64,000 bases of DNA from an uncultured Pseudomonadota bacterium (lineage in GTDB: Bacteria; Pseudomonadota; Gammaproteobacteria; Burkholderiales; SG8-39): the NCBI GenBank assembly GCA_903834835.1, contig CAILKO010000046.1, forward strand, positions 24,524-88,523, read 5' to 3'. Positions 16,987-24,092 of this stretch are shown here, in pieces (position 1 is the stretch's first letter; each line of letters begins with the position of its first letter). The notes beneath the pieces are model-generated. The model was not told the DNA's origin. It saw only the letters and a list, made by a program, of their open reading frames with translations, and made no database searches. Both the position numbers and the translations under genes were made by a program.

Positions 16987-17379
16987 CTACTTCTCGCGGA
17001 ACATCGCGCAGAGCTTGTTGCCGTCCGGGTCGCGGACGTAGGCGAGATGCATCGTACCCATCGCCCCGACGCGCGGGCCGGGCGGCTGTTCGATCGAGGT
17101 GCCGCCGTGGGCGATCGCCACGTCGTGAAACTCGCGCACCTGCTCGGGCGAATTGCACTTGAAGCCTATCGTCCCGCCGTTGGCGTGGGTTGCAGCCTGG
17201 CCGTCGATCGGCTCGCTGATGCTGAAGGTGCCGGCTTCATTGCGATAGAAAAGGCGCTGCTGCCCGGTCTTGTTCTTGTTCTGCAGGGCATTGCCGACGC
17301 CGAGTACGCCGAGCACGGCATCGTAGAAGCGCTTCGAGCGGGCGATGTCGTTCGAACCGAGCATTACGTGACTGAACAT
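16987..17379 (-). CDS. VOC family protein (glyoxalase/dioxygenase superfamily)
   Basis: A 130-residue protein of the vicinal oxygen chelate superfamily. The opening MFSHVMLGSNDIARSKRFYDAVLG and closing YVRDPDGNKLCAMFREK are the standard first and last strands, and the final glutamate region is a usual metal ligand site. It is a single-module protein that would work as a dimer. Function within the superfamily (glyoxalase-like, resistance, dioxygenase) is not resolvable. It sits between two toxin-antitoxin modules on the same strand. Confidence 0.9.
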   Translation of the reverse strand: MFSHVMLGSNDIARSKRFYDAVLGVLGVGNALQNKNKTGQQRLFYRNEAGTFSISEPIDGQAATHANGGTIGFKCNSPEQVREFHDVAIAHGGTSIEQPPGPRVGAMGTMHLAYVRDPDGNKLCAMFREK

Positions 17380-17532
17380 GGAGGTTCCTTTGCGGGGAGG
17401 GTTGCGGGAAATGCGGATTGACTCATTTTCTCGGATGTCCGGACGCGGTTCATGGCGATTCGGCTTCAGTCGGCAGACCGCGTGCTGCGCCAGGGGCGGT
17501 CCGAACGCGCAGGGTTGTAAAACCTTACCGCA

Positions 17533-17844
17533 TCACGCTGCAATCTTGCGCAGTACCGATGGGTGAAGTTCCGCAACCTTGATCAGAGTCTTTGCAGCGG
17601 CGTTCGGTTCGCGGCGACCTTGCTCCCAGTCCTGGATGGTCCGGATCGAGACACCCAGCAATTTGGCAAACTCCGCCTGCGACAGCCCCGACTTCTCTCT
17701 GGCTCGGACGATAGGATAGGACTCGGTCGTGTAGCGGCGGCCGATGCGACCGGCCTTGATATCGCGAACGCCCCGCAGGATTTCCTCGCCGATATCGCGC
17801 GACTGCTCCCATTTCTTCAATTGCTTCTCAGTCATCTTTGCCAT
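17533..17844 (-). CDS. Helix-turn-helix antitoxin (HigA/NadS type)
   Basis: A 103-residue XRE-family DNA-binding protein. The helix-turn-helix is in the second half: AREKSGLSQAEFAKLLGVSI, then RTIQDWEQGRREP. The N-terminal third should contact the toxin. It follows the toxin gene on the minus strand with a 17-base overlap (17828-17844), the toxin-first order of higBA-type modules. It probably represses the operon by binding the palindrome at 18161-18177 just upstream of the toxin start. Confidence 0.9.
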   Translation of the reverse strand: MAKMTEKQLKKWEQSRDIGEEILRGVRDIKAGRIGRRYTTESYPIVRAREKSGLSQAEFAKLLGVSIRTIQDWEQGRREPNAAAKTLIKVAELHPSVLRKIAA

Positions 17845-18151
17845 CGTCTATTGCCTCTTTCAATGCTCTCAGAACGTGCGCCGGGATGCTTTCACGCACG
17901 TTCTTGCCGTAGATTGTCAGCATCCAGATCTGCCCATTCTTCAACCGCAGGTAATAGATCACCCGCAAGCCGCCGCGCTTTCCACGCCCTTCGGCGCTCC
18001 AACGAAGCTTTCGCACCCCTCCGGATCCAGGAACCACCCGTCCGGATTCGGGATGCCTGATCAGATGACTCTGTAACGCCAGGTACTCGTCATCATCGAG
18101 ATACCGTTCAAGCGACTTGCTGAAAAACGGGGCCTCGATGAACTCGAACAT
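17828..18151 (-). CDS. Type II toxin, RelE/HigB-like
   Basis: A 107-residue toxin of the RelE/HigB superfamily. The conserved core runs from SGGVRKLRWSAEGRGKRGGL through RVIYYLRLKNGQIWMLTIYG, with KNVRESI near the C-terminus where RelE homologues carry their catalytic residues. It is the first gene of a toxin-antitoxin pair with the HTH protein that overlaps its end. The gene starts only 10 bases downstream of the palindrome CTACGGCA-A-TGCCGTAG, consistent with autoregulation. Confidence 0.9.
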   Translation of the reverse strand: MFEFIEAPFFSKSLERYLDDDEYLALQSHLIRHPESGRVVPGSGGVRKLRWSAEGRGKRGGLRVIYYLRLKNGQIWMLTIYGKNVRESIPAHVLRALKEAIDDGKDD

Positions 18152-18160
18152 GGGTCCATC

Positions 18161-18177
18161 CTACGGCAATGCCGTAG
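18161..18177. promoter_or_regulatory. Probable antitoxin operator palindrome
   Basis: CTACGGCA-A-TGCCGTAG is a perfect inverted repeat of eight-base arms around one base, ending 10 bases before the toxin start codon at 18151 (minus strand). The position and symmetry suit binding by the dimeric helix-turn-helix antitoxin of the same operon. This is inference from position. Confidence 0.6.
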
Positions 18178-18444
18178 TTGTGTCCAGATGCTGTTCGACG
18201 CGGATCGTGAGGTACGGCGTCCCATACGGAGTGATCCGGGGAACGCGACGCTCGAATTGCAAACCGCAACGCGGTACCGGGCTTCGTGCCGCGCATGGTC
18301 GCGCGGCGCGGGACTCATCTGCGAAGTTGGTTTCGGATCTGGTCGAGACGCGCGAAGGCCGTCCGACGTTGCGCGTGCCCCGCCCACGCAGCCCGGCGGG
18401 GACTCCACCCGCACCGACGGCGTGCGGCGCCTGCAAGCCACGGG
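18178..18444. other. Gene-poor stretch upstream of the second toxin-antitoxin module
   Basis: About 270 bases between the operator of the toxin-antitoxin module and the DinB remnant. No reading frame here has recognisable family features, start signal and sensible composition together. I see nothing further in it. Confidence 0.5.
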
Positions 18445-18720
18445 TCAGGCCCGCGCATCGCGCTCGAACTCAGGCATGAAGGGGATGTCGGTGCCTCCAA
18501 AGTCGACACCCATTTGCGACAGCAATGTGGTGACTTGACCGCGATGGTGCGTTTGATGATTGAACATGTGCGTGACCAAGGCCCATTTCGGTGCGGTTCG
18601 CGACTTGCCGTCGATCTTGCTGGTGTAGGTCAGCGGTTCCGCAAGCCATTGAGCCGTGAGGGACGCAGCCCACGCCAACAGCCGGGCATCGTCAGCCTGA
18701 AAAACCCAGGCCATTTCTTG
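18445..18720 (-). pseudogene. DinB family protein, N-terminally truncated remnant
   Basis: The minus strand encodes the C-terminal half of a DinB-family protein: DARLLAWAASLTAQWLAEPL, then THMFNHQTHHRGQVTTLLSQMG, which holds the metal-binding histidines of the family. About 70 residues, including the first helix and first histidine, are absent. The open frame continues upstream only to 18777, without family similarity, and overlaps the end of the OsmC-YcaO gene at 18755. It looks like a gene cut by the arrival of the YcaO segment. Confidence 0.75.
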
Positions 18721-18754
18721 CGTCGTCGCAGCTTGTGAGCCATAACTCGTAACC

Positions 18755-20956
18755 CTAACTGGATACAGCCGCCACATTGGCCCGCGCCATGTGCAGTTTT
18801 CTGTAGCTGTCGATCCGGCGCCGGTGCCTGTCGAGCCCCTCTAGTTTCATGCTCGTCGGCGTCAAGCCGAAGAAGCGCACGCTGCCGTCCACCGACCCCA
18901 TCACCGCGTCCATCCGCGGGTTGCCGAACATCCGGCGGAAATTGACCGCGTAGTCGGCCATGTCCAGTTCCTTGTCCAGTAGCACCTCCAGCACCACATT
19001 CAAGGCCTGATAAAACAATCTTCGCTCGACAGAGTTGTCGTTGTACTGCAGGAAGGCTCCCACCAGCTCATGCGCCGCCTCGAATTGCCGCAAGGCAAGA
19101 TGAATCAGCAGCTTCAACTCCAGAATCGTCAACTGACCCCAGGCCGTATTCTCGTCAAATTCGATGCCGATCAATGTGGCGATGTCGGTGTAATCATATA
19201 GCTCGCTGGCTACCAGACGATCAAGCAGCGCTTGCAGACTGATATCGTCCAGGCGATGCAGGTTCAGGATATCGGCGCGGAACGACAGCGCCTTGTTGGT
19301 GTTATCCCAGATCAAGTCCTCCACCGGATAGATTTCCGAATAATCCGGCACCAGAATGCGGCAGGCCGTTGCGCCCAGATCCTCATACACCGCCATGTAC
19401 ACTTCTTTGCCCAGGTCTTCGAGTATGCCGAACAGGGTCGCGGCTTCCTCGGCATTGGAGTTTTCGCCCTGGCCGGAAAAATCCCACTCCACAAAATCGA
19501 AATCAGCCCTGGAACTGAAAAAGCGCCACGACACCACGCCGCTCGAGTCTATGAAGTGCTCGACAAAGTTGTTCGGTTCCGTCACGGCGTTGCTCTCAAA
19601 GGTGGGCTGAGGCAGATCGTTCAGGCCTTCGAAGCTGCGACCCTGCAGCAACTCCGTGAGGCTGCGTTCCAGCGCGACTTCCAGACTGGGGTGCGCCCCG
19701 AACGAGGCAAACACACCACCCGTACGCGGGTTCATCAAGGTGACGCACATTACCGGGTACTCGCCCCCCAGCGACGCATCCTTCACCAGCACCGGAAAGC
19801 CCTGCTCTTCCAGGGCCCGAATGCCGGCCAGAATGCCGGGGTATTTCGCCAACACTTCCTGCGGTACATCCGGCAGCGCGATTTCACCTTCTAGAATTTC
19901 ACGCTTTACTGCCCGCTCGAAAATTTCCGACAGGCACTGCACCTGCGCTTCGGCCAGCGTGTTGCCGGCACTCATGCCATTGCTTAGGAACAGGTTGTCG
20001 ATCAGGTTGGACGGGAAATACACCAGCTTGCCGTCCGACTGGCGCACATACGGCAGCGAACAGATGCCGCGCTGCACATTGCCGGAGTTGGTGTCGTACA
20101 GATGCGAACCGCGTAACTCGCCATCGGCGTTGTAGATCCGCAGACAGTGCTCGTCGAGCAGTCCGGCCGGCAGCGCATCGTCAGGGCCGGGCTGGAACCA
20201 GCGCTCGTTCGGGTAATGCACGAACGCCGCGTTGGCGATGTCTTCGCCCCAGAACTGATCGTTGTAGAAATGATTGCAATTCAGTCGCTCGATATATTCG
20301 CCCAGAGCCGACGCCAGCGCGCTTTCCCTGGTCGATCCCTTGCCATTGGTAAAGCACATCGGCGAGTGCGCATCGCGGATATGGAGCGACCATACATTGG
20401 GAACAATATTTCGCCACGAAGCGATTTCGATCTTGATGCCCAGGACCGCCAGAACGGACGACATGTTGGCGATGGTCTGCTCCAGGGGGAGATCCTTGCC
20501 CGCAATGAAGGTGGTCGTTTCGGAAGCCGGCAGCGTCAGCAAGGCCTGGGCATCGGCATCCAGATTTTCCACCTCCTCGATCACGAATTCCGGTCCGGCT
20601 TGCACCGCCTTTTTCACGGTGCAACGGTCGATGGAGCGCAGGATGCCCTGGCGGTCCTTGGCGGAGATATCCGCCGGCAACTCGACCTGGATCTTGATCG
20701 TCTGCCGGTAGCGGTTCCCCGGATCAACAATGTTGTTCTGCGACAGACGGATGTTGTCGGTGGGAATGTTGCGCGTTACACAGTACAGCTTCACAAAGTA
20801 AGCCGCACACAAGGCCGATGAAGCCAGAAAGTAATCGAACGGACCCGGCGCCGAGCCATCGCCCTTGTAGCGGACAGGTTGATCGGCCACCACCGTGAAG
20901 TCATCGAACCTGGCTTCAAGACGAAGCTTGTCGAGAAAGTTGACCTTGATTTCCAT
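18755..20956 (-). CDS. ycaO: OsmC domain-YcaO domain fusion protein
   Basis: A 733-residue protein. Residues 1-145 form an OsmC-type domain (FDYFLASSALCAAYFVKLYC contains the conserved cysteine helix). From about 165 the sequence follows E. coli YcaO closely: NVWSLHIRDAHSPMCFTNGKG, SALGEYIERL, then NGMSAGNTLAEAQVQCLSEIFER, which carries the ATP/Mg-binding glutamates, and HFIDSSGVVSW. A C-terminal helical part follows. E. coli YcaO is linked to methylthiolation of ribosomal protein S12 by RimO and lacks the OsmC part. The start at 20956 replaces an upstream ATG at 21073 that adds no family sequence. Base composition looks lower in GC than the flanks, and the gene abuts a truncated DinB gene, both signs of transfer. 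Confidence 0.93.
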   Translation of the reverse strand: MEIKVNFLDKLRLEARFDDFTVVADQPVRYKGDGSAPGPFDYFLASSALCAAYFVKLYCVTRNIPTDNIRLSQNNIVDPGNRYRQTIKIQVELPADISAKDRQGILRSIDRCTVKKAVQAGPEFVIEEVENLDADAQALLTLPASETTTFIAGKDLPLEQTIANMSSVLAVLGIKIEIASWRNIVPNVWSLHIRDAHSPMCFTNGKGSTRESALASALGEYIERLNCNHFYNDQFWGEDIANAAFVHYPNERWFQPGPDDALPAGLLDEHCLRIYNADGELRGSHLYDTNSGNVQRGICSLPYVRQSDGKLVYFPSNLIDNLFLSNGMSAGNTLAEAQVQCLSEIFERAVKREILEGEIALPDVPQEVLAKYPGILAGIRALEEQGFPVLVKDASLGGEYPVMCVTLMNPRTGGVFASFGAHPSLEVALERSLTELLQGRSFEGLNDLPQPTFESNAVTEPNNFVEHFIDSSGVVSWRFFSSRADFDFVEWDFSGQGENSNAEEAATLFGILEDLGKEVYMAVYEDLGATACRILVPDYSEIYPVEDLIWDNTNKALSFRADILNLHRLDDISLQALLDRLVASELYDYTDIATLIGIEFDENTAWGQLTILELKLLIHLALRQFEAAHELVGAFLQYNDNSVERRLFYQALNVVLEVLLDKELDMADYAVNFRRMFGNPRMDAVMGSVDGSVRFFGLTPTSMKLEGLDRHRRRIDSYRKLHMARANVAAVSS

Positions 20957-21102
20957 GGGGTATGTCCAGAATGACCTGTGAAATGAATGAGTGGCTGGTG
21001 GCCGGTTTGTTTCAGCGGGAATCCGTGCTGCCCGGCAATGGCCGCTGACGTACCCCGCGCTACCTCTCTGCACCAGCCGAAGGGCAGGGTCGATACGGTC
21101 AG

Positions 21103-21264
21103 CTACGCTAACGGCCTCGCACGAGCGATATCGCCAAGTGCCTTGGCAATGAATGCGGCATCTCCGTCAGCCTCTTCCAGGCAAGCTTGGAAATAGGCAG
21201 CCATCTCCTCGGGAGTTCTCAGATGTTCAGCGACATCATAGCGAGTAGTAACGGTCTTGCTCAT
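21103..21264 (-). pseudogene. Truncated addiction module antidote protein
   Basis: A 53-codon frame, ATG at 21264 to TAG at 21103. The product runs TRYDVAEHLRTPEEMAAYFQ, then EEADGDAAFIAKALGDIARAR, and stops after PLA. This is the N-terminal half of the putative addiction module antidote (COG3636, HigA-like) family, the same family as the full-length protein at 22082-22369, where the matching DVARAR is followed by the helix-turn-helix. Here the DNA-binding half is missing and no toxin gene is adjacent, so it is most likely a broken antitoxin. Confidence 0.75.
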
Positions 21265-21335
21265 CGTGCTTGCTCCGAAGGATAAGATGCCAGGTGCAGG
21301 GCTGCCTTGTGTAACCGTCTGTCGGGCCGCCGCGT

Positions 21336-22085
21336 TCAGGCGCCGAGCTGACTGGCCAGATCATTAAAGTCTTTCGCCGCAATGTCGACCGAGGAATCGG
21401 GATCCAGGTCGGGCTTTCCATCCGGTCCATATTCAAGGGGTCTCGCAACGAACGCTGTCCTCAGCCCCATGTCCTTTGCGGCACGCAGATCGTACAAGTG
21501 GGCTGCCACCATCATCACCTCGGCGGGCTTGAGGTCGAGAATGTCTGCGGCGGACTGGTACACCTCGCGGTCGGGCTTGTAGTGTCGAACGAGTTCGGCT
21601 CCCAGAATGCAGTCCCACGGCAAGCCCGAATGTTTCGCCAGGTCGGTCATCAACGAGATGTTGCCGTTCGAGAGCGGGGCGATGATGAATTTTTTCTTCA
21701 GCCGGGTCAGTCCGCCGACGGCGTCCGGCCACGGTTGCAACCTGTGCCAGGCACGGTTGAGGGCGTCAGTCTCGGCCTCGGTAAGCCCGACGATGCCGAA
21801 GTCGATCAGGATCCTGTCGAGGGTCATCCGATGCAAGCCGTCGAGTCTGGTCCAGGGCAGTTCGCCGCTTCGGACGCGGTTCATGCCCGGACCGTACCCG
21901 GCGCGCCAGGAGTCGGCGAACCTCGCCCCGTCCACAGTCAAACCCTTCCGCTTCGCCAGTGCCTTCACTTCACGCGCGACCGACGTGCGCCAGTCGACAA
22001 CCGTGCCGAATGTGTCAAAGACGAGCGCCTTCACCGATGGCAATTGAGGGTTCGGCCTTGCGATGGGATGCGGCAAATTACTCAC
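21336..22085 (-). CDS. Haloacid dehalogenase, type II
   Basis: A 249-residue HAD-superfamily hydrolase of the L-2-haloacid dehalogenase type. Motif I is ALVFDTFGTVVDW with the nucleophilic aspartate at about residue 24, motif II is APLSNGN, the lysine of motif III is in RHYKPDREVYQ, and motif IV is VAAHLYDLRAAKDMG. The type II subfamily usually removes halogen from 2-haloalkanoic acids with inversion, although many members act on other substrates. The start codon overlaps the stop of the antidote gene by four bases (22082-22085), so the two are translationally coupled. Confidence 0.92.
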   Translation of the reverse strand: MSNLPHPIARPNPQLPSVKALVFDTFGTVVDWRTSVAREVKALAKRKGLTVDGARFADSWRAGYGPGMNRVRSGELPWTRLDGLHRMTLDRILIDFGIVGLTEAETDALNRAWHRLQPWPDAVGGLTRLKKKFIIAPLSNGNISLMTDLAKHSGLPWDCILGAELVRHYKPDREVYQSAADILDLKPAEVMMVAAHLYDLRAAKDMGLRTAFVARPLEYGPDGKPDLDPDSSVDIAAKDFNDLASQLGA

Positions 22086-22369
22086 GAATGTACGGGGGAC
22101 GCTGAGAGCTTGATGCCGAGCGCATGAAGCAATTTGAGCATCGTGTCGTAGCGTGGCTTGGCGCCGGGTGTCAGTGCCTTGTAAAGGCTTTCGCGGCCAA
22201 GACCGGCATTTTTGGCGAGTTGTGCCATGCCGCGGGCGCGAGCCACATCACGCACGGCAGTTAGAAATACATCGGGATTGGGATCTTCCAGTGCGGCAGT
22301 TATGTATTCCGCGACGGTCTCATCATCATTGAGGTAGTCGGCAGCATCGAAGGGGGCAGATTTAGCCAT
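22082..22369 (-). CDS. Putative addiction module antidote (HigA-like), toxin partner broken
   Basis: A 95-residue antitoxin of the COG3636 family: an N-terminal partner-binding part (FDAADYLNDDETVAEYITAA) followed by the helix-turn-helix ARGMAQLAKNAGLGRESLYK and a LLHALGIKL tail. In intact loci the RelE-like killer gene lies directly upstream and overlaps or nearly touches this gene. Here the upstream sequence contains only the C-terminal part of that toxin (22373-22510). The antidote may thus persist as an orphan, possibly still regulating its promoter or neutralising related toxins. Confidence 0.9.
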   Translation of the reverse strand: MAKSAPFDAADYLNDDETVAEYITAALEDPNPDVFLTAVRDVARARGMAQLAKNAGLGRESLYKALTPGAKPRYDTMLKLLHALGIKLSASPVHS

Positions 22370-22372
22370 GGT

Positions 22373-22510
22373 TCACTCCGAATTCAAAGTCCGCGCCATC
22401 TCGATGGCACGTTTGATGTCACGCTTCTGCGAAGACTTGTCGCCGCCCAGGAGAAGCAAACAGACCACCTCTGCACGTCGCGTGAAACAGGCTCTATAGC
22501 CGGGCCCGAC
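22373..22510 (-). pseudogene. RelE-like killer protein, C-terminal remnant at cassette junction
   Basis: The minus strand reads VGPGYRACFTRRAEVVCLLL, then LGGDKSSQKRDIKRAIEMAR up to a TGA at 22373-22375. This is the C-terminal half of the addiction module killer protein normally paired with the COG3636 antidote that follows, whose ATG is at 22369. Upstream of GPGY the toxin similarity stops, and an in-frame TGA lies at 22574-22576. The breakpoint coincides with GTCGGGC, which is also the last box of an attC-like site (22504-22566). I infer that the toxin gene was cut at a cassette junction. Confidence 0.7.
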
Positions 22511-22566
22511 GTTCCGGTTCAGGCGCGCGCGACGGCATGCGCATTGCCTGCGGCCGGCAGTTAGAC
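22504..22566 (-). repeat. attC-like site 3 (cassette end next to toxin remnant)
   Basis: On the minus strand, GTCTAAC (22566-22560, matching RYYYAAC) begins a 63-base imperfect palindrome that ends in GTCGGGC (22510-22504, one mismatch to GTTRRRY). Inside, CCGG-CCG-CAGGC pairs with GCCTG-AA-CCGG with an unpaired base, as in integron attC stems. It starts 17 bases after the stop codon of the gene at 22584-23237. The length is typical of the classical 59-base element. Confidence 0.6.
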
Positions 22567-22583
22567 CGCGGCATCACGCGCCA

Positions 22584-23237
22584 TCAGCCAACAAGCAGTG
22601 CAGAGTGCCGGCGCGACTCCGCCGCACTGAAATCGAACGTTTCTTCCGACAAGTCGGGCAATTTAATGTGCAATGCCTCAACGCTTACGTTGCTAAGCCG
22701 AGAAACCCAATTGTCGAGTCTTGCATCAACACGCTTCACCTTCTCAGCGGTTGGCGCAACCGTCATCTTGACCGGTATGCCTCGTGTCTGCGCCAAGGTG
22801 TTACTGAACCCTTGGACGACATCGGCCCTAGGCACGCGGCCGGTCGCAACCGACAAGTTACCCTCAACCATGAAGAGGTATTCCTTCCACGCGCATTCCG
22901 ACTGCACAACTGCCTCGCAGACCGCTCTCAAGCGTCCCACGAGCGCGGGCGAGATCGCACCAGCGTTGGTCTTTTGGCCCTGCCAGTCTGCGCTCTCGTA
23001 CAGCTCGGACTCAAGATTGAGTTGCCGTCGATGCTCGGTTTCAAATTTGACGCGAGCCCGAAGAAGCTGCGCACGGCTGAAAGCTGGGTGGGTCGTGTCA
23101 TGCACAGAGCTGGCGTCGCCGGCAACTACAGTCCGCTCAATGCACGACAGTCGGCGGTCCATCCGCTTCAGGCTACGTGTGATGACGACAACGCCGGCAA
23201 GAACCGCCAGCAGCGTAATTGTGAGGAATATGTCCAT
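22584..23237 (-). CDS. Membrane-anchored protein of unknown function (integron cassette 3)
   Basis: A 217-residue protein. Residues 1-21 (MDIFLTITLLAVLAGVVVIT) form one transmembrane anchor, so the rest should lie in the cytoplasm or periplasm as a mostly helical, charged domain. I recognise no family. The opposite strand is also open over the same span, but the minus frame is preferred: it starts soon after an attC-type junction, ends just before another, matches the direction of the neighbouring cassettes, and gives a clean N-terminal membrane segment. Its base composition looks AT-richer than the host genes. Confidence 0.65.
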   Translation of the reverse strand: MDIFLTITLLAVLAGVVVITRSLKRMDRRLSCIERTVVAGDASSVHDTTHPAFSRAQLLRARVKFETEHRRQLNLESELYESADWQGQKTNAGAISPALVGRLRAVCEAVVQSECAWKEYLFMVEGNLSVATGRVPRADVVQGFSNTLAQTRGIPVKMTVAPTAEKVKRVDARLDNWVSRLSNVSVEALHIKLPDLSEETFDFSAAESRRHSALLVG

Positions 23238-23252
23238 ATGAGTCGTTCAGCG

Positions 23253-23272
23253 GTCTAAAGTTTGAATTAGGC
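23253..23272 (-). repeat. Collapsed attC-like junction (site 2)
   Basis: On the minus strand the stop codon of the AbiC-like gene is inside GCCTAAT, followed six bases later by TTTAGAC. These resemble the outer boxes RYYYAAC and GTTRRRY of an attC site, each with one mismatch, but the central stem of 40 or more bases is missing. I read it as an attC that lost its middle. Next comes the leader of cassette 3. Confidence 0.4.
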
Positions 23273-24073
23273 AGCAGCATTTGGCACTTGATCGAGAAAC
23301 TGAAGCCAATCGGGATTCTCGCCAAATGCGTATTTGCCAAACTTGATAGCGTCGCCGTGCTGAATGTCTTTGGTATATGGCAATTGCTCGAGAAACTGGA
23401 ATTTGACAATTAATGGAAAAAATCTCTCGCGACCAAGTGAACTTAACGCGTTGTAGAACAAAAGATAAAGCTCGTCACTGCTAAGTTGGGCCCGAACGAT
23501 GTTTGTATAGAATTTCTTGTCCTTCACGTCGCTTCTGTCCACATACTTCACAATCTGATAGAGATTGCGAAAGAAATGTCCAAGATTGCTATGTGCATGA
23601 AGAAAGTAGAACTTCGCGTATCGGTCTTCAACTGACGCGCCGTTATTCACGTCTGCAACGAATGCTTTCACATCACGCCGAAGCGCCGCAAAACAATCCT
23701 TTCCTTCAAACAAGTTCTGAGGAGGATTAGGCGTTCGATACTTAAACGAATTTGCGATTTCGTTGTGAAGCCTAAGCATCTGGAAAAATGCATTCTCAAA
23801 CGCTTGCCGTTCAAGTTGTTCCTTTTGGCCCCGGAGTTCCTCTCTAGTCTCACGGAGTTCCTGTGATTGAAGGACGATCGAAATGATGATTCCTGCAAAT
23901 GCCAATCCTGCGAATAGCGTATTAAGTGCGCCGTAGGAGTCTCCGAAGGTGCCAGACCCGGTCAAGTCTGTTTTGCAATCGAGAAATGTCATGAGTGATG
24001 GCAACCAATATTGATAGGCGAGCCATAGAGCGAGTACGACTAAAAACGGGGTCACCCACCATAACTTCCTCAT
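23267..24073 (-). CDS. Putative phage abortive infection protein, AbiC-like (integron cassette 2)
   Basis: A 268-residue protein with two N-terminal transmembrane segments (about residues 5-25 and 50-67) and a coiled coil (QSQELRETREELRGQKEQLE), then a conserved cytoplasmic domain: FENAFFQMLRLHNEIANS, GKDCFAALRRD, HFFRNLYQIVKYVD and IVRAQLSSDELYLLFYNALS. This order is that of the putAbiC family, proposed phage abortive infection proteins. The stop codon lies inside an attC-like box and another attC-like site precedes the gene on the same strand, so it sits in a cassette. Its base composition looks far lower in GC than the chromosome. Activity against phage is a family-level inference. Confidence 0.85.
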   Translation of the reverse strand: MRKLWWVTPFLVVLALWLAYQYWLPSLMTFLDCKTDLTGSGTFGDSYGALNTLFAGLAFAGIIISIVLQSQELRETREELRGQKEQLERQAFENAFFQMLRLHNEIANSFKYRTPNPPQNLFEGKDCFAALRRDVKAFVADVNNGASVEDRYAKFYFLHAHSNLGHFFRNLYQIVKYVDRSDVKDKKFYTNIVRAQLSSDELYLLFYNALSSLGRERFFPLIVKFQFLEQLPYTKDIQHGDAIKFGKYAFGENPDWLQFLDQVPNAAA

Positions 24074-24092
24074 TTCCTCTCCATACCTTGCG

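Noticed and set aside
18735..21115. GTTAG-containing boxes (GTTAGCG near 21110 and GTTAGGG near 18755 on the minus strand) at both ends of the OsmC-YcaO segment, suggesting a fourth integron cassette.
   Set aside because: Neither box fits GTTRRRY fully, the second is part of the gene's own stop codon, and no paired RYYYAAC box or stem is present. The segment may be transferred DNA, but not demonstrably a cassette.
22605..23258. A 217-codon frame on the plus strand over the third cassette gene.
   Set aside because: It has the same span as the minus-strand gene, no membrane or family features, a direction opposite to the other cassettes, and crosses the attC-like junction.
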